A stretch of 64,000 nt of DNA from Phycisphaerae bacterium (GTDB lineage Bacteria; Planctomycetota; Phycisphaerae; UBA1845; PWPN01). The stretch is taken from the NCBI GenBank assembly GCA_035384605.1, contig DAOOIV010000011.1, positions 1-64,000 on the forward strand, read 5' to 3'. Each line of letters begins with the position of its first letter. Position 1 is the stretch's first letter. Below are positions 17,508-26,608 of the stretch, one piece after another. Both the position numbers and the translations under genes were made by a program. Below the pieces are notes generated by a model that saw only the letters and a program-made list of their open reading frames with translations, ran no database searches and was not told the origin of the DNA.

Positions 17508-20231
17508 CTAGGTGGCTGGTTGGGATGCAGCCGGTGCTCCGCTGCCGGCCCCGGGTGTTCCTGTTAAGGGCTTGTTTTTGAGAAGAGAGTCGAGCAGGGA
17601 ACGAGCCGTGCCACCCGACACCGCTCCGCCGCCGACGTAGACCGCTTCGACCTTTCCGTTACTGCCGACGACAAAGAAGGTGGGGTAGCCTCGGACCAAG
17701 AACTGCTCGCCGATCTTGTGGTCGGGATCCATCGTCACGGGCATGGAGAGGTTCCATTCCTTGTAGGTTGCCAGCGACTGCTCTTGGGTTCTGGCTCCGC
17801 GGCCGCTTCGGGCATCCTGGTTGATGGCGATGACTTCGACGCCCTTGTCCTTAAACTCTTTGTGCAACTGCTCGACAGCGGGCATGGCGGCTTTGCAGAA
17901 CCCGCACCAGGAGGCGTAAAAGGCCAGGAGTTGGACCTTGCCGTTGGCGCTGCCGATCTTGATTTCCTTGCCGTCAGGTGTCTGGGCCGACACTGACGGT
18001 GCCGGCTTGCCTGTGAGCTGCATCGCCGGGTCTCGCTGTTCTGGTTGGGTGGCGACCGGAGCAGCAGGCTGTTGCGGGAAGGCCTCGCGGTTCTTGCCTT
18101 TCAGCAGCAGATCCAGCTCGGTTCGCACGGTCGAGTCGAAAGTCGGGGCGGCTCCCACATGAGCGGCCTCAACAATACCGCTTCGGCCAACAAGGACGAA
18201 GGTGGGGTAACCTCTGACCTTGAACTGCCGGCCGATCGCCTGCCTCGGATCCATGGTCATCGGCATGGACAGATTCCACTCCTTGTATGTGGTCAGCGTT
18301 TGGTCCTCCGTTCTGCCTCGGGCTCCTTCGCGGCTGTCCTGGTTGATAGCAATCACCTCAATACCTTTGTTGCCGTAATCCTTGTGGATCTGCTCGACCG
18401 TGGGCATGGCTTTCTTGCAGAACCCGCACCAGGACGCATAGAAGGCCAACAGTTGGATGCGTTCGCTTCCGGCTCCGATCTTGGTTTCCTTGCCGTCGAT
18501 GGTTTTCACGGTCGCCGAAGGAGCGGGGTTGCCGACGAGTTCCATGACCGGGTCGCGGCGTGCCGCCGGCTGGGTGGCGGTCGGCTGAGTTGCGGCCGGC
18601 GGCAGGGCCTCGGCGACGGCCGGCGGGAAGTCGGAGCGAGTCTTGCCTTGCAGGAGCAGGTCGATCTGCGTCGGGAGCGTGGAACCGAAGGGCACGGTGT
18701 GTCCGAAGTGGACTGCCTCGACGACTCCGGACTTGCCGATGAGAACGAATGTCGGGTGGCTCCTGACCCGGAACCTCGGCCCGATCAACTGGTATGGATC
18801 CATAATCATGGGCATGGACAAGTTCAGTTCTTTGTAGTGGGCCAAGACCTGTTCTTCGGTACGTGGCTGCCTGCCCGTGCGCACGTCCAGGTTGATGGCC
18901 AGCACCTCAACGCCCTTATCCTTGTATCTTTTGTGGAGATCTTCAACACCGGGAAGGGCTTGCCTGCAATAGCCGCACCACGAGGTGTAGAAAGTCAGCA
19001 GCCTGACCCTGCCTGCCGGGCCGCCGATCTGAAGGGGCCGGCCGTCAAAGGTGGCGGCATTGATGACCGGCGCCGGTATTCCGATCAACTGCATGGCCGG
19101 CTGTGAATCTGACGGTGTCTCCGCAGCCTGTGGACTGAGAGTAGCCCGCTGGGCGTCGGCGAAAACGTCGGGGGGGGCGCCCGTCGGCCGCGTGGCCGTC
19201 GCAGGGCTGCGAACGGGGATCTTAATTTCCGCTTGTTCCGTGTCGTCGGTCTTCAGCGTGATGAACGTGCCTTCGGCGGGCGCCACGTAGTTCGCCGGGA
19301 ACGTCAGATTGACGCGATAGTCTCTGCCGGGCTTGAGGGTGCTGACATTCACTGCAATGTTCGAGTCTGCCGAGACGGCTTCCAGCAGTCTGACGTCGTT
19401 GTTGCTGTTGTTTGTGAAAGCGATGACGCGAGTCCTCGGCCGGCTATCGACAGGGACTAACAGCATCCGCGGCTCGATGTCGAGTCGTTCGGGCACAACC
19501 GCGGTGCATGGTATCCTTACGGGAGGAATGCCCTCGATGCCGAGGTCGATCTCAATGGTCTGTTGGTTGCGCTTGCCGGGGTAAGGGGGGTTGGCGGACA
19601 CCAGAAGCTGATAGGTCTTGCCGGGCGAGATCTCCTTGAGCTCCCACGTGAAGACCTGCATGGCGGGGAGCAGCCCCCGGGTCGCCAGTTTGAGCTCCTT
19701 GTCGGTCTTGTTCGTCAACATGACGGTTGTCTGTGCGCTGGCGTCAGGCCGCAACTTGTCGAAAAGCACAAAGGAGGGATTGGCCTCAAGGTGGTGCTGC
19801 ATATGGACGGAGAGGGTGAGGTGGACGATCTTGTTTAGCGGGTCGTTCGTCTCGACGTCGATCGTGGTGGAGTAGTCTCCTCTGTACCGGTCGGCGTTCA
19901 GGCGGAAGAGGAAATCGGCCGAGGAGCCGGGGGCAATGGTTTTCGGGTACCCCGCCGGGGTCGTGCAGCCGCACTTGGGCTTGACGGCCAGGATTTTCAG
20001 TTCGGCGTCACCGACGTTGCGGATGTTGAAGGCGTGCTCCAACTTGTCACCCACCCAGACTTTGCCGAAGTCGTGTTTCGGCTCGGCGATCTCGATTCTT
20101 GGTGTGCCGCCGCCGGTCGTTGCGGGCGGGACGATGCCGGGTGGTTCTTGAGCCCCAATCGCCAGGGCGCAGGTCAAAACCCAAACCGCGAGGGCTGAAA
20201 TGATCGCTGATACGCAAAGAGACTTCCTCAT
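17508..20231 (-). CDS. Exported DUF1573 protein fused to three TlpA-like thioredoxin domains
   Basis: A 907-residue exported protein. A signal peptide (1-27) leads into a DUF1573 beta domain with the KCGCT motif (86-90). Further beta domains extend to about 345. Three consecutive TlpA/AhpC-TSA-like thioredoxin folds follow, with active sites WCGYC (418-422), WCGFC (601-605) and WCGFC (775-779). Each has its cis-proline (SHPTF or GYPTF), and alanine/proline/threonine-rich linkers separate them. Repeats two and three are the most alike, pointing to later duplication. Likely periplasmic or surface thiol-disulfide chemistry; the partner is unknown. GAAGGA lies 9 bases before the start and a promoter is proposed at 20313-20340. 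Confidence 0.9.
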   Translation of the reverse strand: MRKSLCVSAIISALAVWVLTCALAIGAQEPPGIVPPATTGGGTPRIEIAEPKHDFGKVWVGDKLEHAFNIRNVGDAELKILAVKPKCGCTTPAGYPKTIAPGSSADFLFRLNADRYRGDYSTTIDVETNDPLNKIVHLTLSVHMQHHLEANPSFVLFDKLRPDASAQTTVMLTNKTDKELKLATRGLLPAMQVFTWELKEISPGKTYQLLVSANPPYPGKRNQQTIEIDLGIEGIPPVRIPCTAVVPERLDIEPRMLLVPVDSRPRTRVIAFTNNSNNDVRLLEAVSADSNIAVNVSTLKPGRDYRVNLTFPANYVAPAEGTFITLKTDDTEQAEIKIPVRSPATATRPTGAPPDVFADAQRATLSPQAAETPSDSQPAMQLIGIPAPVINAATFDGRPLQIGGPAGRVRLLTFYTSWCGYCRQALPGVEDLHKRYKDKGVEVLAINLDVRTGRQPRTEEQVLAHYKELNLSMPMIMDPYQLIGPRFRVRSHPTFVLIGKSGVVEAVHFGHTVPFGSTLPTQIDLLLQGKTRSDFPPAVAEALPPAATQPTATQPAARRDPVMELVGNPAPSATVKTIDGKETKIGAGSERIQLLAFYASWCGFCKKAMPTVEQIHKDYGNKGIEVIAINQDSREGARGRTEDQTLTTYKEWNLSMPMTMDPRQAIGRQFKVRGYPTFVLVGRSGIVEAAHVGAAPTFDSTVRTELDLLLKGKNREAFPQQPAAPVATQPEQRDPAMQLTGKPAPSVSAQTPDGKEIKIGSANGKVQLLAFYASWCGFCKAAMPAVEQLHKEFKDKGVEVIAINQDARSGRGARTQEQSLATYKEWNLSMPVTMDPDHKIGEQFLVRGYPTFFVVGSNGKVEAVYVGGGAVSGGTARSLLDSLLKNKPLTGTPGAGSGAPAASQPAT

Positions 20232-20312
20232 AATCGAGCGTCCTTCGTTTGAGACAAGTCCGTAGCTGTGGCTGCCCTGAACAAGGGGATGCTTGAGGGC
20301 GCGCTTCCGCCC

Positions 20313-20340
20313 ATTATAGCGGCATTTTCGGTTCGGGAAA
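20313..20340 (-). promoter_or_regulatory. Promoter of the DUF1573-thioredoxin gene
   Basis: A perfect TATAAT lies on the minus strand at 20318-20313, with only a weak -35 (TTTCCC, 20340-20335, spacer 16). Predicted start near 20305, about 75 bases before the gene. Confidence 0.45.
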
Positions 20341-20417
20341 TGCGTCCGTGACCGGTTGTCCGATAACTGGTAGGATTGTCGCCTGCAGATGGCAAGGCAG
20401 CTACCGGGTCAGGATCC

Positions 20418-21410
20418 ATGATTCGAAGCGAATCGAGTCGCGGTCCATTCGACGCAGTCCTGCTTGTGTCGTTTGGCGGACCACAAGGTCCTCAAGACGT
20501 TGGTCCTTTTTTGGACAACATACTTCGTGGCCGGCCCACCCCGCCTGGCCGCGTCGAGGCCATTATCGCCAACTACATGCGATACAACGGGGTATCGCCG
20601 ATCACCGAAATCACCCGGCGTCAGGCGGCCGGGGTGCGTCAACGTCTGGCAGACGCGGGTGTTGAGCTGCCCGTGTACGTGGGCATGCGGAACTGGCATC
20701 CCTATCTGGCGGATGTCATGGCCGAGATGAGCCGGGCGGGGGTTCGCCGGGCGATCGGCTTCATCACCGCCGCCCATCATTCGTATGCCAGTTGCGGGCA
20801 GTACAAGGAGAACGTGCGCGAGGCCCGACGACGTCTTGCGGAGCTGGGTCTTCCCGACGTCGAAGTCACGTATGTGGAGAGTTGGTACGATCATCCTGGC
20901 TTCATCGGCACGCTGGCTCGGCAGGTTCGGGCTGCGATTGACAGGCTTGAGGCGCCGCTGCGGCCCAAGGCAAGGATCGTTTTCACGGCTCACAGTATTC
21001 CCGTTGCGATGGCCGAGAGTTGCCGTTACCGCGAGCAGTTGCAGACAACGGCCCGGATGGTTGCCGAAGATCTTGGCCGCAGAGACTGGGCGTTGGTCTA
21101 CCAGAGCCGCAGCGGTCCTCCGCAGGACCCGTGGCTCGGACCGGATATCAACGATTACCTGAAGGCCGAGCACGAAAAGGGACTTGAAGCAGTGGTGGTC
21201 TCGCCGATCGGGTTCATCTGTGATCACATCGAGGTATTGTGCGACCTGGACGTGAAGGTCGGCGACCTGTGCCGCGAGATCGGCCTGCCCATGGCTCGGG
21301 CCGAGACCGTCAATGACGATCCGATGTTCCTTGACATGATGACCGAGGTCGTGCTACGAGCCTGCAACCGCCACAAGCGATTTCCACCACTGATGATCAC
21401 ATCGCGATAG
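20418..21410 (+). CDS. hemH: Ferrochelatase
   Basis: Inserts ferrous iron into a porphyrin in the last part of haem synthesis. The 330-residue product has LLVSFGGPQGPQDVGPFL at the N-terminus, VYVGMRNWHPYL, the metal-site histidine in FTAHSIP and the distal acidic region SPIGFICDHIEVLCDLD. Whether it uses protoporphyrin or coproporphyrin cannot be settled by eye. I choose ATG 20418 (AGGA just upstream) over a TTG 42 bases earlier. No other haem gene is adjacent. Confidence 0.93.
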   Translation: MIRSESSRGPFDAVLLVSFGGPQGPQDVGPFLDNILRGRPTPPGRVEAIIANYMRYNGVSPITEITRRQAAGVRQRLADAGVELPVYVGMRNWHPYLADVMAEMSRAGVRRAIGFITAAHHSYASCGQYKENVREARRRLAELGLPDVEVTYVESWYDHPGFIGTLARQVRAAIDRLEAPLRPKARIVFTAHSIPVAMAESCRYREQLQTTARMVAEDLGRRDWALVYQSRSGPPQDPWLGPDINDYLKAEHEKGLEAVVVSPIGFICDHIEVLCDLDVKVGDLCREIGLPMARAETVNDDPMFLDMMTEVVLRACNRHKRFPPLMITSR

Positions 21411-21874
21411 CAGTGTTCACCGCATGCAGGCGCTCTCCACGCGTACTCCCAGGAAATGCTTTCCACGCCCTGCCGACCGCCGGCTCGGCCATGTACGCTC
21501 CGGAGGTCAGAGCAATCAGTGATGAGACGCACCTCAAGGTGCGCGACTGAGGACGAGAAAGACGATGACCAGCAGAGCGAATGATGCCATTTGTCATACT
21601 CGCCGAATTGACATTCTCCGGCACGCAGTGAGCCTCAAACCGACAACCTCGTCGGTGATGCTTCGCCCATGCGAGGGCCGGTCCGGATCGTGTGAGGATA
21701 ACCCTGGCAAGGCCGCGGGGCCAGAGCGTTTCTATGCAACAAGAATCCCCTCTTTCGCGGCAAGAAAGGAATGGTTCGCGGGATGCGGAACAAGCGGTCG
21801 TCCACCGGTCGCATTGAGGACCTGCAGTCTTGCTCTGGCATGCCAGGAGAGACTGTAATAGTTGTATGGTTCAC
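21411..21874. other. Spacer, no gene seen
   Basis: 464 bases between hemH and the antitoxin gene. Short open frames have no family features. The antitoxin promoter should lie near its 3' end. Confidence 0.4.
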
Positions 21875-22093
21875 ATGACCAAAGCTATCTACGCAGACGG
21901 GGTCTTCAAGCCTGAGGAGAAGCTCGATTTGCCTGATCAGCAGCGGGTGCAAGTGATTATCCAGCCAATAGAAGAGCAGGCAGACACCAATCACACCGCA
22001 GCCCTGGATCGGTTCTTCGACCACGTGTCCCGTTCAGAGTTCTCTTATACGGGCCCCATGCCCACCCGCGACGAGCTGCATGACCGCGTTTGA
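21875..22093 (+). CDS. DUF104-type antitoxin
   Basis: 72 residues starting MTKAIYADGVFKPEEKLDLP, the characteristic opening of the DUF104 (AF2212-like) antitoxin family. The family is typically paired with PIN-domain RNases, and a PIN-like gene overlaps its 3' end by 14 bases. The C-terminal half (RFFDHVSRSEFSYTG) would bind the toxin. I choose ATG 21875 over ATG 21866 by family alignment; no strong ribosome site is seen. The frame is intact although the toxin frame is broken. Confidence 0.8.
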   Translation: MTKAIYADGVFKPEEKLDLPDQQRVQVIIQPIEEQADTNHTAALDRFFDHVSRSEFSYTGPMPTRDELHDRV

Positions 22094-22495
22094 CACGAAC
22101 GTCTTGATATACTCCTGTAACAAGGCGGATAAGGTGCGCCAGCCGATCGCGGCCCGCCTGCTCCGAGAAACCGGACCGATGGCATTCTGCTCTGGCAGGC
22201 GGCCTGCGAATTCATCGCAGCTTCCCGGAAGCTGATCGTATACGGTTTCAGCCAGGCTGAGGCATGGCAGTATTTGCGCGAGTACCTCGGTTTCCTGAGG
22301 CTGGTTCTGCCATCGGCGCAGACGCTCGATCTTGCTCAGAGACTCCACATTGAACAAGGCTGGTCATTCTGGGGCGCTATGCTTGTTGGTGCGGCCCTGG
22401 ATGCAGGCGCGAGGACGCTCTACTCAAAAGATGTCCCCGGGCGCAGGGTAGAGGGTATTGAGATCATCGATCCATTCGCCGGTTCTGTCCATTAG
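22080..22495 (+). pseudogene. PIN-domain toxin (VapC-like RNase), frameshifted
   Basis: From ATG 22080 the frame encodes MTAFDTNVLIYSC, the PIN-domain opening with its first catalytic aspartate, and runs well to about 22175 (ARLLRETG). The family sequence then continues one frame over from GAT 22178: DGILLWQAACEFIAASRKL, followed by WSFWGAMLVGAALDAG with a Ser-Phe-Trp-Gly where the family usually has DA, then the end YSKDVPGRRVEGIEIIDPF, stop at 22495. Joining both parts restores a full-length toxin of about 138 residues, so one base is missing near 22175-22178. As it stands the frame stops at 22238. Either a real inactivating deletion or an assembly error. Confidence 0.8.
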
Positions 22496-22580
22496 AGCCT
22501 CGCAACGGGGATGAGGAGGCAATCGCCCTGGCGAAATGCCATCCCTTGCCAAACGAGCCCTTCCCCGCGACAGTAGTGTC

Positions 22581-23987
22581 ATGCGGAGGACTCGGCGGGA
22601 TTTTCTCGGGAAGACGATTCGCGGCGCGGCTTCGGTCTCGCTGGGGGGCTCGCTGTTGTCGGCCGGGGGGTGTTTTCGGAGCGAACCGCCGGACGGGCGA
22701 ATCCATCTTCGCTACTGGGACAAGTGGGACGGTTTCGAAGGCGACGCCATGCGGGCGGTGGTCAAGGACTTCAACGACTCGCAGGGCGGCATTACGGTTC
22801 ACTATACGCCCGTCGGGGTGATCGACCGTAAGCTGCTGGCGGCCACCTCGGGTGGCGACCCTCCGGACGTGGCGGGGTTGTGGGAGCACAATGTCACGCC
22901 CTTTGCCGAACAGGGGGCGTTGACGCCGCTCGATGAGCTCATGAGCCGCGACGGGATCGGCCGCGACCACTGGATCGCGGCGTACGTGAAGATCTGCACG
23001 CATAAGGGCATCATGTGGGCGGTGCCGACGACGCCCTTTGCCAGCGGGCTGCACTACAACGCGGCCTTATTCGAGGCGTCCGCTGATCAGCTTCGGGCCA
23101 GAGGGCTCGATCCCGGTCGCGGGCCGGCGACGCTGGCGGAGCTCGACGCCTACGCCGAGGCCCTGACCAAGTACGATGCCTCGGGCAATCTTGTGCAATT
23201 GGGTTTTCTGCCACAGGAGCCGGGACGATTCATCTGGGCCTGGGGTTTCTGGTTTGGCGGCAAGCTGATCGGCGAGGACGACACAATCACCGCCGATGAC
23301 CCGCTCAACGTGGCGGCCTATGAGTGGATCCAGAGCTACTCCCGCAAATACGGCGTTGATCGGATCAAGCGCTTCTCCAGCGGGTTCGGCAACCTGGCGT
23401 CGCCGCAGAATCCCTTTTTCTCAGGTAAGGTGGCGATGGTCCTGGACGGTGCGTGGATGCACAACTATATCCAGCAGTACGCTCCCGGCATGCGTTACGG
23501 CGTGGTGCCCTGGCCCAAGACGCCACATGGACCTGAACGCTTCAGCACCGTGGGTTGTGACATTATGGTCATTCCGCGCGGCGTGCCGGCCGAGCGGCGC
23601 GAAGCCGCCTGGCAGTTCGTCAAGTACGTTATCTCGCAGCCGGCGATGGAGAAGCTGAACCTGGGACATCGAAAGGCGACCCCGCTGACCAAGGTGAGCG
23701 ACGACTTTCTCAAGAAGCACCCGCACCGTTATCTCGATTTGTTCATCAGCCTGTCCAAGAGCAAGGGGGTGGTTTCGCCTCTGCACGTGGGCATCTGGAG
23801 CCAGTATCAGACGGAGCTTTTCGCCGCGTTCGAGCGGGTGCGGTTGCTGCAGAGCAATCCGGCGACCGGCAAGCCCTACACAGCCAGGGAGGCGCTCGAT
23901 ATCGTCCAGGAACGGATGACCCGGGCATACGCCCGATACAAAAGGTCGCTCTCGTTGCGTCCGCCGATCTCGGGGAGGTTGTCATGA
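22581..23987 (+). CDS. Sugar ABC transporter substrate-binding protein
   Basis: A 468-residue family 1 extracellular solute-binding protein. The start at 22581 gives a twin-arginine leader (RRTRRDFLGKTIRG) ending in LSAGGC, a plausible lipobox. The mature part shows LRYWDKWDGFEGDAMRAVV and VGVIDRKLLAATSGGDPPDV, typical of oligosaccharide binders, and later FFSGKVAMVLDGAWMHNY. It is the first gene of a three-gene importer; its stop overlaps the next start as ATGA. The ligand is unknown. Confidence 0.9.
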   Translation: MRRTRRDFLGKTIRGAASVSLGGSLLSAGGCFRSEPPDGRIHLRYWDKWDGFEGDAMRAVVKDFNDSQGGITVHYTPVGVIDRKLLAATSGGDPPDVAGLWEHNVTPFAEQGALTPLDELMSRDGIGRDHWIAAYVKICTHKGIMWAVPTTPFASGLHYNAALFEASADQLRARGLDPGRGPATLAELDAYAEALTKYDASGNLVQLGFLPQEPGRFIWAWGFWFGGKLIGEDDTITADDPLNVAAYEWIQSYSRKYGVDRIKRFSSGFGNLASPQNPFFSGKVAMVLDGAWMHNYIQQYAPGMRYGVVPWPKTPHGPERFSTVGCDIMVIPRGVPAERREAAWQFVKYVISQPAMEKLNLGHRKATPLTKVSDDFLKKHPHRYLDLFISLSKSKGVVSPLHVGIWSQYQTELFAAFERVRLLQSNPATGKPYTAREALDIVQERMTRAYARYKRSLSLRPPISGRLS

Positions 23988-24895
23988 CCCGCGCAGACCG
24001 GCGACATCTTGTCAACGGGATTCTTTTCGCCTCACCGTGGCTGATCGGCCTGAGTGTTTTCCTTGCGTATCCGATCCTTTCGTCGCTGTACTACAGTTTT
24101 TGCGATTACTCGACGCTGCGACCGGCCGTCTGGGTGGGGTTGCAGAACTATCAGGATCTCGGTCAGGATGCGGTGATGTTCAAGTCATTGCGGAACACGC
24201 TGGTTTTCGGGGCCATTGCGTTGCCCGGGAGCCTGACGGCGGCTCTGATGCTGGCCCTGCTGCTGAATTCGGGCGTGCGCGGGTTGCCGATCTTCAGGAC
24301 GATCTTTTACTTGCCGTGCCTCGTGCCGGCCGTGGCTTCAGCCATGTTGTGGTTGTGGGTGCTCAACGGGGATTTCGGCATTCTCAATTATGCCCTGGGA
24401 GCTCTGCTTGGGCCGCTTGGTCTGCGGCCGCCCACTTGGCTGGCCGATCCGCTGTGGGCCAAACCGGCATTGGCGATTATGAGCATCTGGGGCTGCGGTG
24501 GGACGATGGTGATCTATCTGGCGGGTTTGCAGGACGTGCCCGCCGAACTGTACGAAGCGGCGGAGATCGACGGGGCCGGCTGGTGGCGGAGACTGTTTCA
24601 CGTCACATTGCCTTGCCTGTCGCCGGTGATCTATTTCACGCTGATCATCGGAATCATCGCCGTCCTGCAGGTTTTCACGCCGGCGTACATCATGGGCGGC
24701 GGCCCGCAGGGTGGAACCCAGGGCCAGCCGGCGCAGTCGACCTTGTTCTACGCCCTGTACATGTGGGCCCAGGCGTTCGAGTGGCTTCGGATGGGCTATG
24801 GTTGCGCGATGGCATGGATTCTGTTTGTCATCATCCTGGTGTTGACGCTCATCGCCCACCGGACGGCCGGCAAGCGGGTGACGTATGTTGGGTGA
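23984..24895 (+). CDS. Sugar ABC transporter permease, MalF/UgpA type
   Basis: 303 residues with six hydrophobic segments. The ATPase-coupling EAA loop reads ELYEAAEIDGAGWWRRLFH and is followed by VTLPCLSPVIYF. The opening NGILFASPWLIGLSVFLAYP is typical of the family. It overlaps the binding-protein gene by four bases and is followed within seven bases by the second permease. No ATPase gene is in the cluster, so a shared MsmK-like ATPase is presumably used. Confidence 0.92.
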   Translation: MTRADRRHLVNGILFASPWLIGLSVFLAYPILSSLYYSFCDYSTLRPAVWVGLQNYQDLGQDAVMFKSLRNTLVFGAIALPGSLTAALMLALLLNSGVRGLPIFRTIFYLPCLVPAVASAMLWLWVLNGDFGILNYALGALLGPLGLRPPTWLADPLWAKPALAIMSIWGCGGTMVIYLAGLQDVPAELYEAAEIDGAGWWRRLFHVTLPCLSPVIYFTLIIGIIAVLQVFTPAYIMGGGPQGGTQGQPAQSTLFYALYMWAQAFEWLRMGYGCAMAWILFVIILVLTLIAHRTAGKRVTYVG

Positions 24896-24901
24896 GTGCT
24901 G

Positions 24902-26104
24902 ATGGAACCTCGGACTCTGTTCGGCAAGGTGCTGGCGTACGCGCTCCTGGTGCTTGGGAGCTTCCTGTTCATCTTCCCGTTCATCTGGCTGTTGAGCACG
25001 TCGCTCAAACCGCTTGAGCAATCGACGGCCATGCCGCCGCAGTGGATTCCCCGCCAGTACCGGGCAACCATCGACGGCCGCGAGTGCGAAGTGGTTCGCG
25101 GCGAGACGCTTGCCGCGCGGATGCTCGTAGTTCGACTGGACATCGAGGACGAGACGGACCCGCGGGGAGGGCAAAAGCTGCTTGTACCGGAAAGCGACTA
25201 TCAGGACGGCACGATCCCGCTCAAAGTCGCCGGAATCGAACAACGGATACCAGTGACGGTTCTGCGCAGAGCCGAGCCGGGGTGGTGTTACATCAAGGAG
25301 CGCAAGACGCTGGTGGACATGAACGCCCCGGCCGTGTGGGACATCGTGCCGCCGGAAGCCGTCGAGAGCCGCGCGAAGCTATTTTGGGGCAACTTTCCGG
25401 CCGCGATCAATAAGATGGGTACGGCGCGGGTCTGGATGCCGTTGCTGGGCGAGCGGGAGGTTTCCATCTTCTGGCTGTATTTGCGCAATACCCTGATTGT
25501 GTGCCTTCTGGGCGTGACCGGTACGGTGTGCAGTTCGTCGCTGGCGGCTTACAGCCTGGCCAAGATTCCCTGGCGCGGCCGTGGCGTCCTGTTCGGTCTT
25601 ACGCTGGCAACGATGATGGTGCCTTTCGCCGTGCTGATGGTGCCGTTGTACACGCTGTTCGCCAGATTCGGCTGGATCGGCACGTTGTTGCCGCTGTGGG
25701 TGCCGGCTTTCTTTGGCAGCGGGTTCAATATCTTCCTGCTGCGGCAGTTCTTTCTGACCATCCCAAAGGACCTTTCCGAGGCGGCCCGGATCGACGGATG
25801 CAGCGAGTTCGGCATCTTCTGGCGGGTCATTCTGCCGCTGAGCAAGCCGGCCCTGGCGGTCGTCGCTTTGTTTCATTTCCTGTACGCGTGGAACGACTTC
25901 ATGGGGCCGCTGCTGTTCCTGACTCGCCGGGAAACCTTCACGCTCTCGCTGGGCCTCCAGGCTTTCCAGTCCCAGCACGGCGGCACCGACTGGACCAGCC
26001 TGATGGCCGCCAGTACGCTCATCTGCCTGCCGATCATCGTGCTCTTCTTCTTTACCCAGAAGACCTTCATCAAGGGCATCGCGACGACGGGGCTGAAAGG
26101 CTGA
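24902..26104 (+). CDS. Sugar ABC transporter permease, MalG/UgpE type, with enlarged first loop
   Basis: 400 residues, about 120 longer than usual for this family. The first membrane segment (LLVLGSFLFIFPFIWLLSTS) and the SLKP phrase are normal. An insertion of about 120 residues follows (from about 45 to 165, hydrophilic, beta-like, containing VAGIEQRIPVTVLRRAEPG). The next segment then starts at YLRNTLIVCLLGVTG. The EAA loop is intact (LSEAARIDGCSEFGIFWRVILPLSKP, split over the loop). ATG 24902 is preferred; GTG 24896 is in frame just upstream. It is the last gene of the importer operon. Confidence 0.88.
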   Translation: MEPRTLFGKVLAYALLVLGSFLFIFPFIWLLSTSLKPLEQSTAMPPQWIPRQYRATIDGRECEVVRGETLAARMLVVRLDIEDETDPRGGQKLLVPESDYQDGTIPLKVAGIEQRIPVTVLRRAEPGWCYIKERKTLVDMNAPAVWDIVPPEAVESRAKLFWGNFPAAINKMGTARVWMPLLGEREVSIFWLYLRNTLIVCLLGVTGTVCSSSLAAYSLAKIPWRGRGVLFGLTLATMMVPFAVLMVPLYTLFARFGWIGTLLPLWVPAFFGSGFNIFLLRQFFLTIPKDLSEAARIDGCSEFGIFWRVILPLSKPALAVVALFHFLYAWNDFMGPLLFLTRRETFTLSLGLQAFQSQHGGTDWTSLMAASTLICLPIIVLFFFTQKTFIKGIATTGLKG

Positions 26105-26300
26105 CAAGCCACGGGCGTCGAACCTCGGCGACAACAACGGCAGAGTCGCTCCAAGGCGGAGCAAACGGGATAGCACGTTACCGGCGCACCGATGTCGGGT
26201 CGTAAGGCTCCAAGGCGGTCTTTAGCCGCAACCAAAACCGGGCAGGCGGATTACGTTTGCAGGTCTTTGGTACTGAACGAGTTCTGCACTCTTGCAAAGG

Positions 26301-26435
26301 CATGCGCGCAAAATGCGCACCAGTCCCGATGGAAGAGGCTAAGGCGGACCGCCTTTTTGCGGGCCGCAACCCAAGCGCTCCGCGAACAAGAAACATGCGC
26401 GCAAAACGCACACCAGTCCCGATGGAAGAGGCTAA
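26301..26435. repeat. Direct repeat, two 42-bp copies 93 bp apart
   Basis: Copies at 26301-26342 and 26394-26435, starting CATGCGCGCAAAA and ending GATGGAAGAGGCTAA, differ at two positions by eye. Between them lies the dispersed element at 26341-26378, so the whole is about one and a half copies of a 93-bp unit. Confidence 0.8.
26341..26378. repeat. Dispersed GC-rich element, copy A
   Basis: AAGGCGGACCGCC-TTTTT-GCGGGCCGCAACCCAAGCGC. GCGGACCGC and GCGGGCCGC form near-perfect inverted arms around a T-rich loop. Related copies lie at 48421-48458 and 60930-60968. Confidence 0.75.
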
Positions 26436-26608
26436 AGGGCCAGAAGGAGCGCCGCCGCTCCCTCACGGTCGCGGTTCTGAAACGGTCGCCGCTCGTTCAG
26501 AACCCTGCGAAGAGACCGCAGCCGTTCCACGTCGGATCTCTCACGGACCCGGAACCAGTGTAACCTGCCGCACATCCTGGGGCGAGAGACAGGGAATTGC
26601 GGCGCGGA

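Larger units (their letters stand above)
26105..26608. other. Repeat-bearing spacer, no gene seen
   Basis: 504 bases between the convergent importer and OPT genes. It holds two copies of a 42-bp repeat and one copy of a dispersed GC-rich element (see separate entries), plus a shorter CAAGGCGGTCTTTAGCCGCAA at about 26210-26230. Confidence 0.55.

Noticed and set aside
21411..21874. tRNA or small RNA in a gene-free spacer
   Set aside because: No T-arm GTTCRAnnC in proper context and no cloverleaf could be drawn here or in the other spacers.
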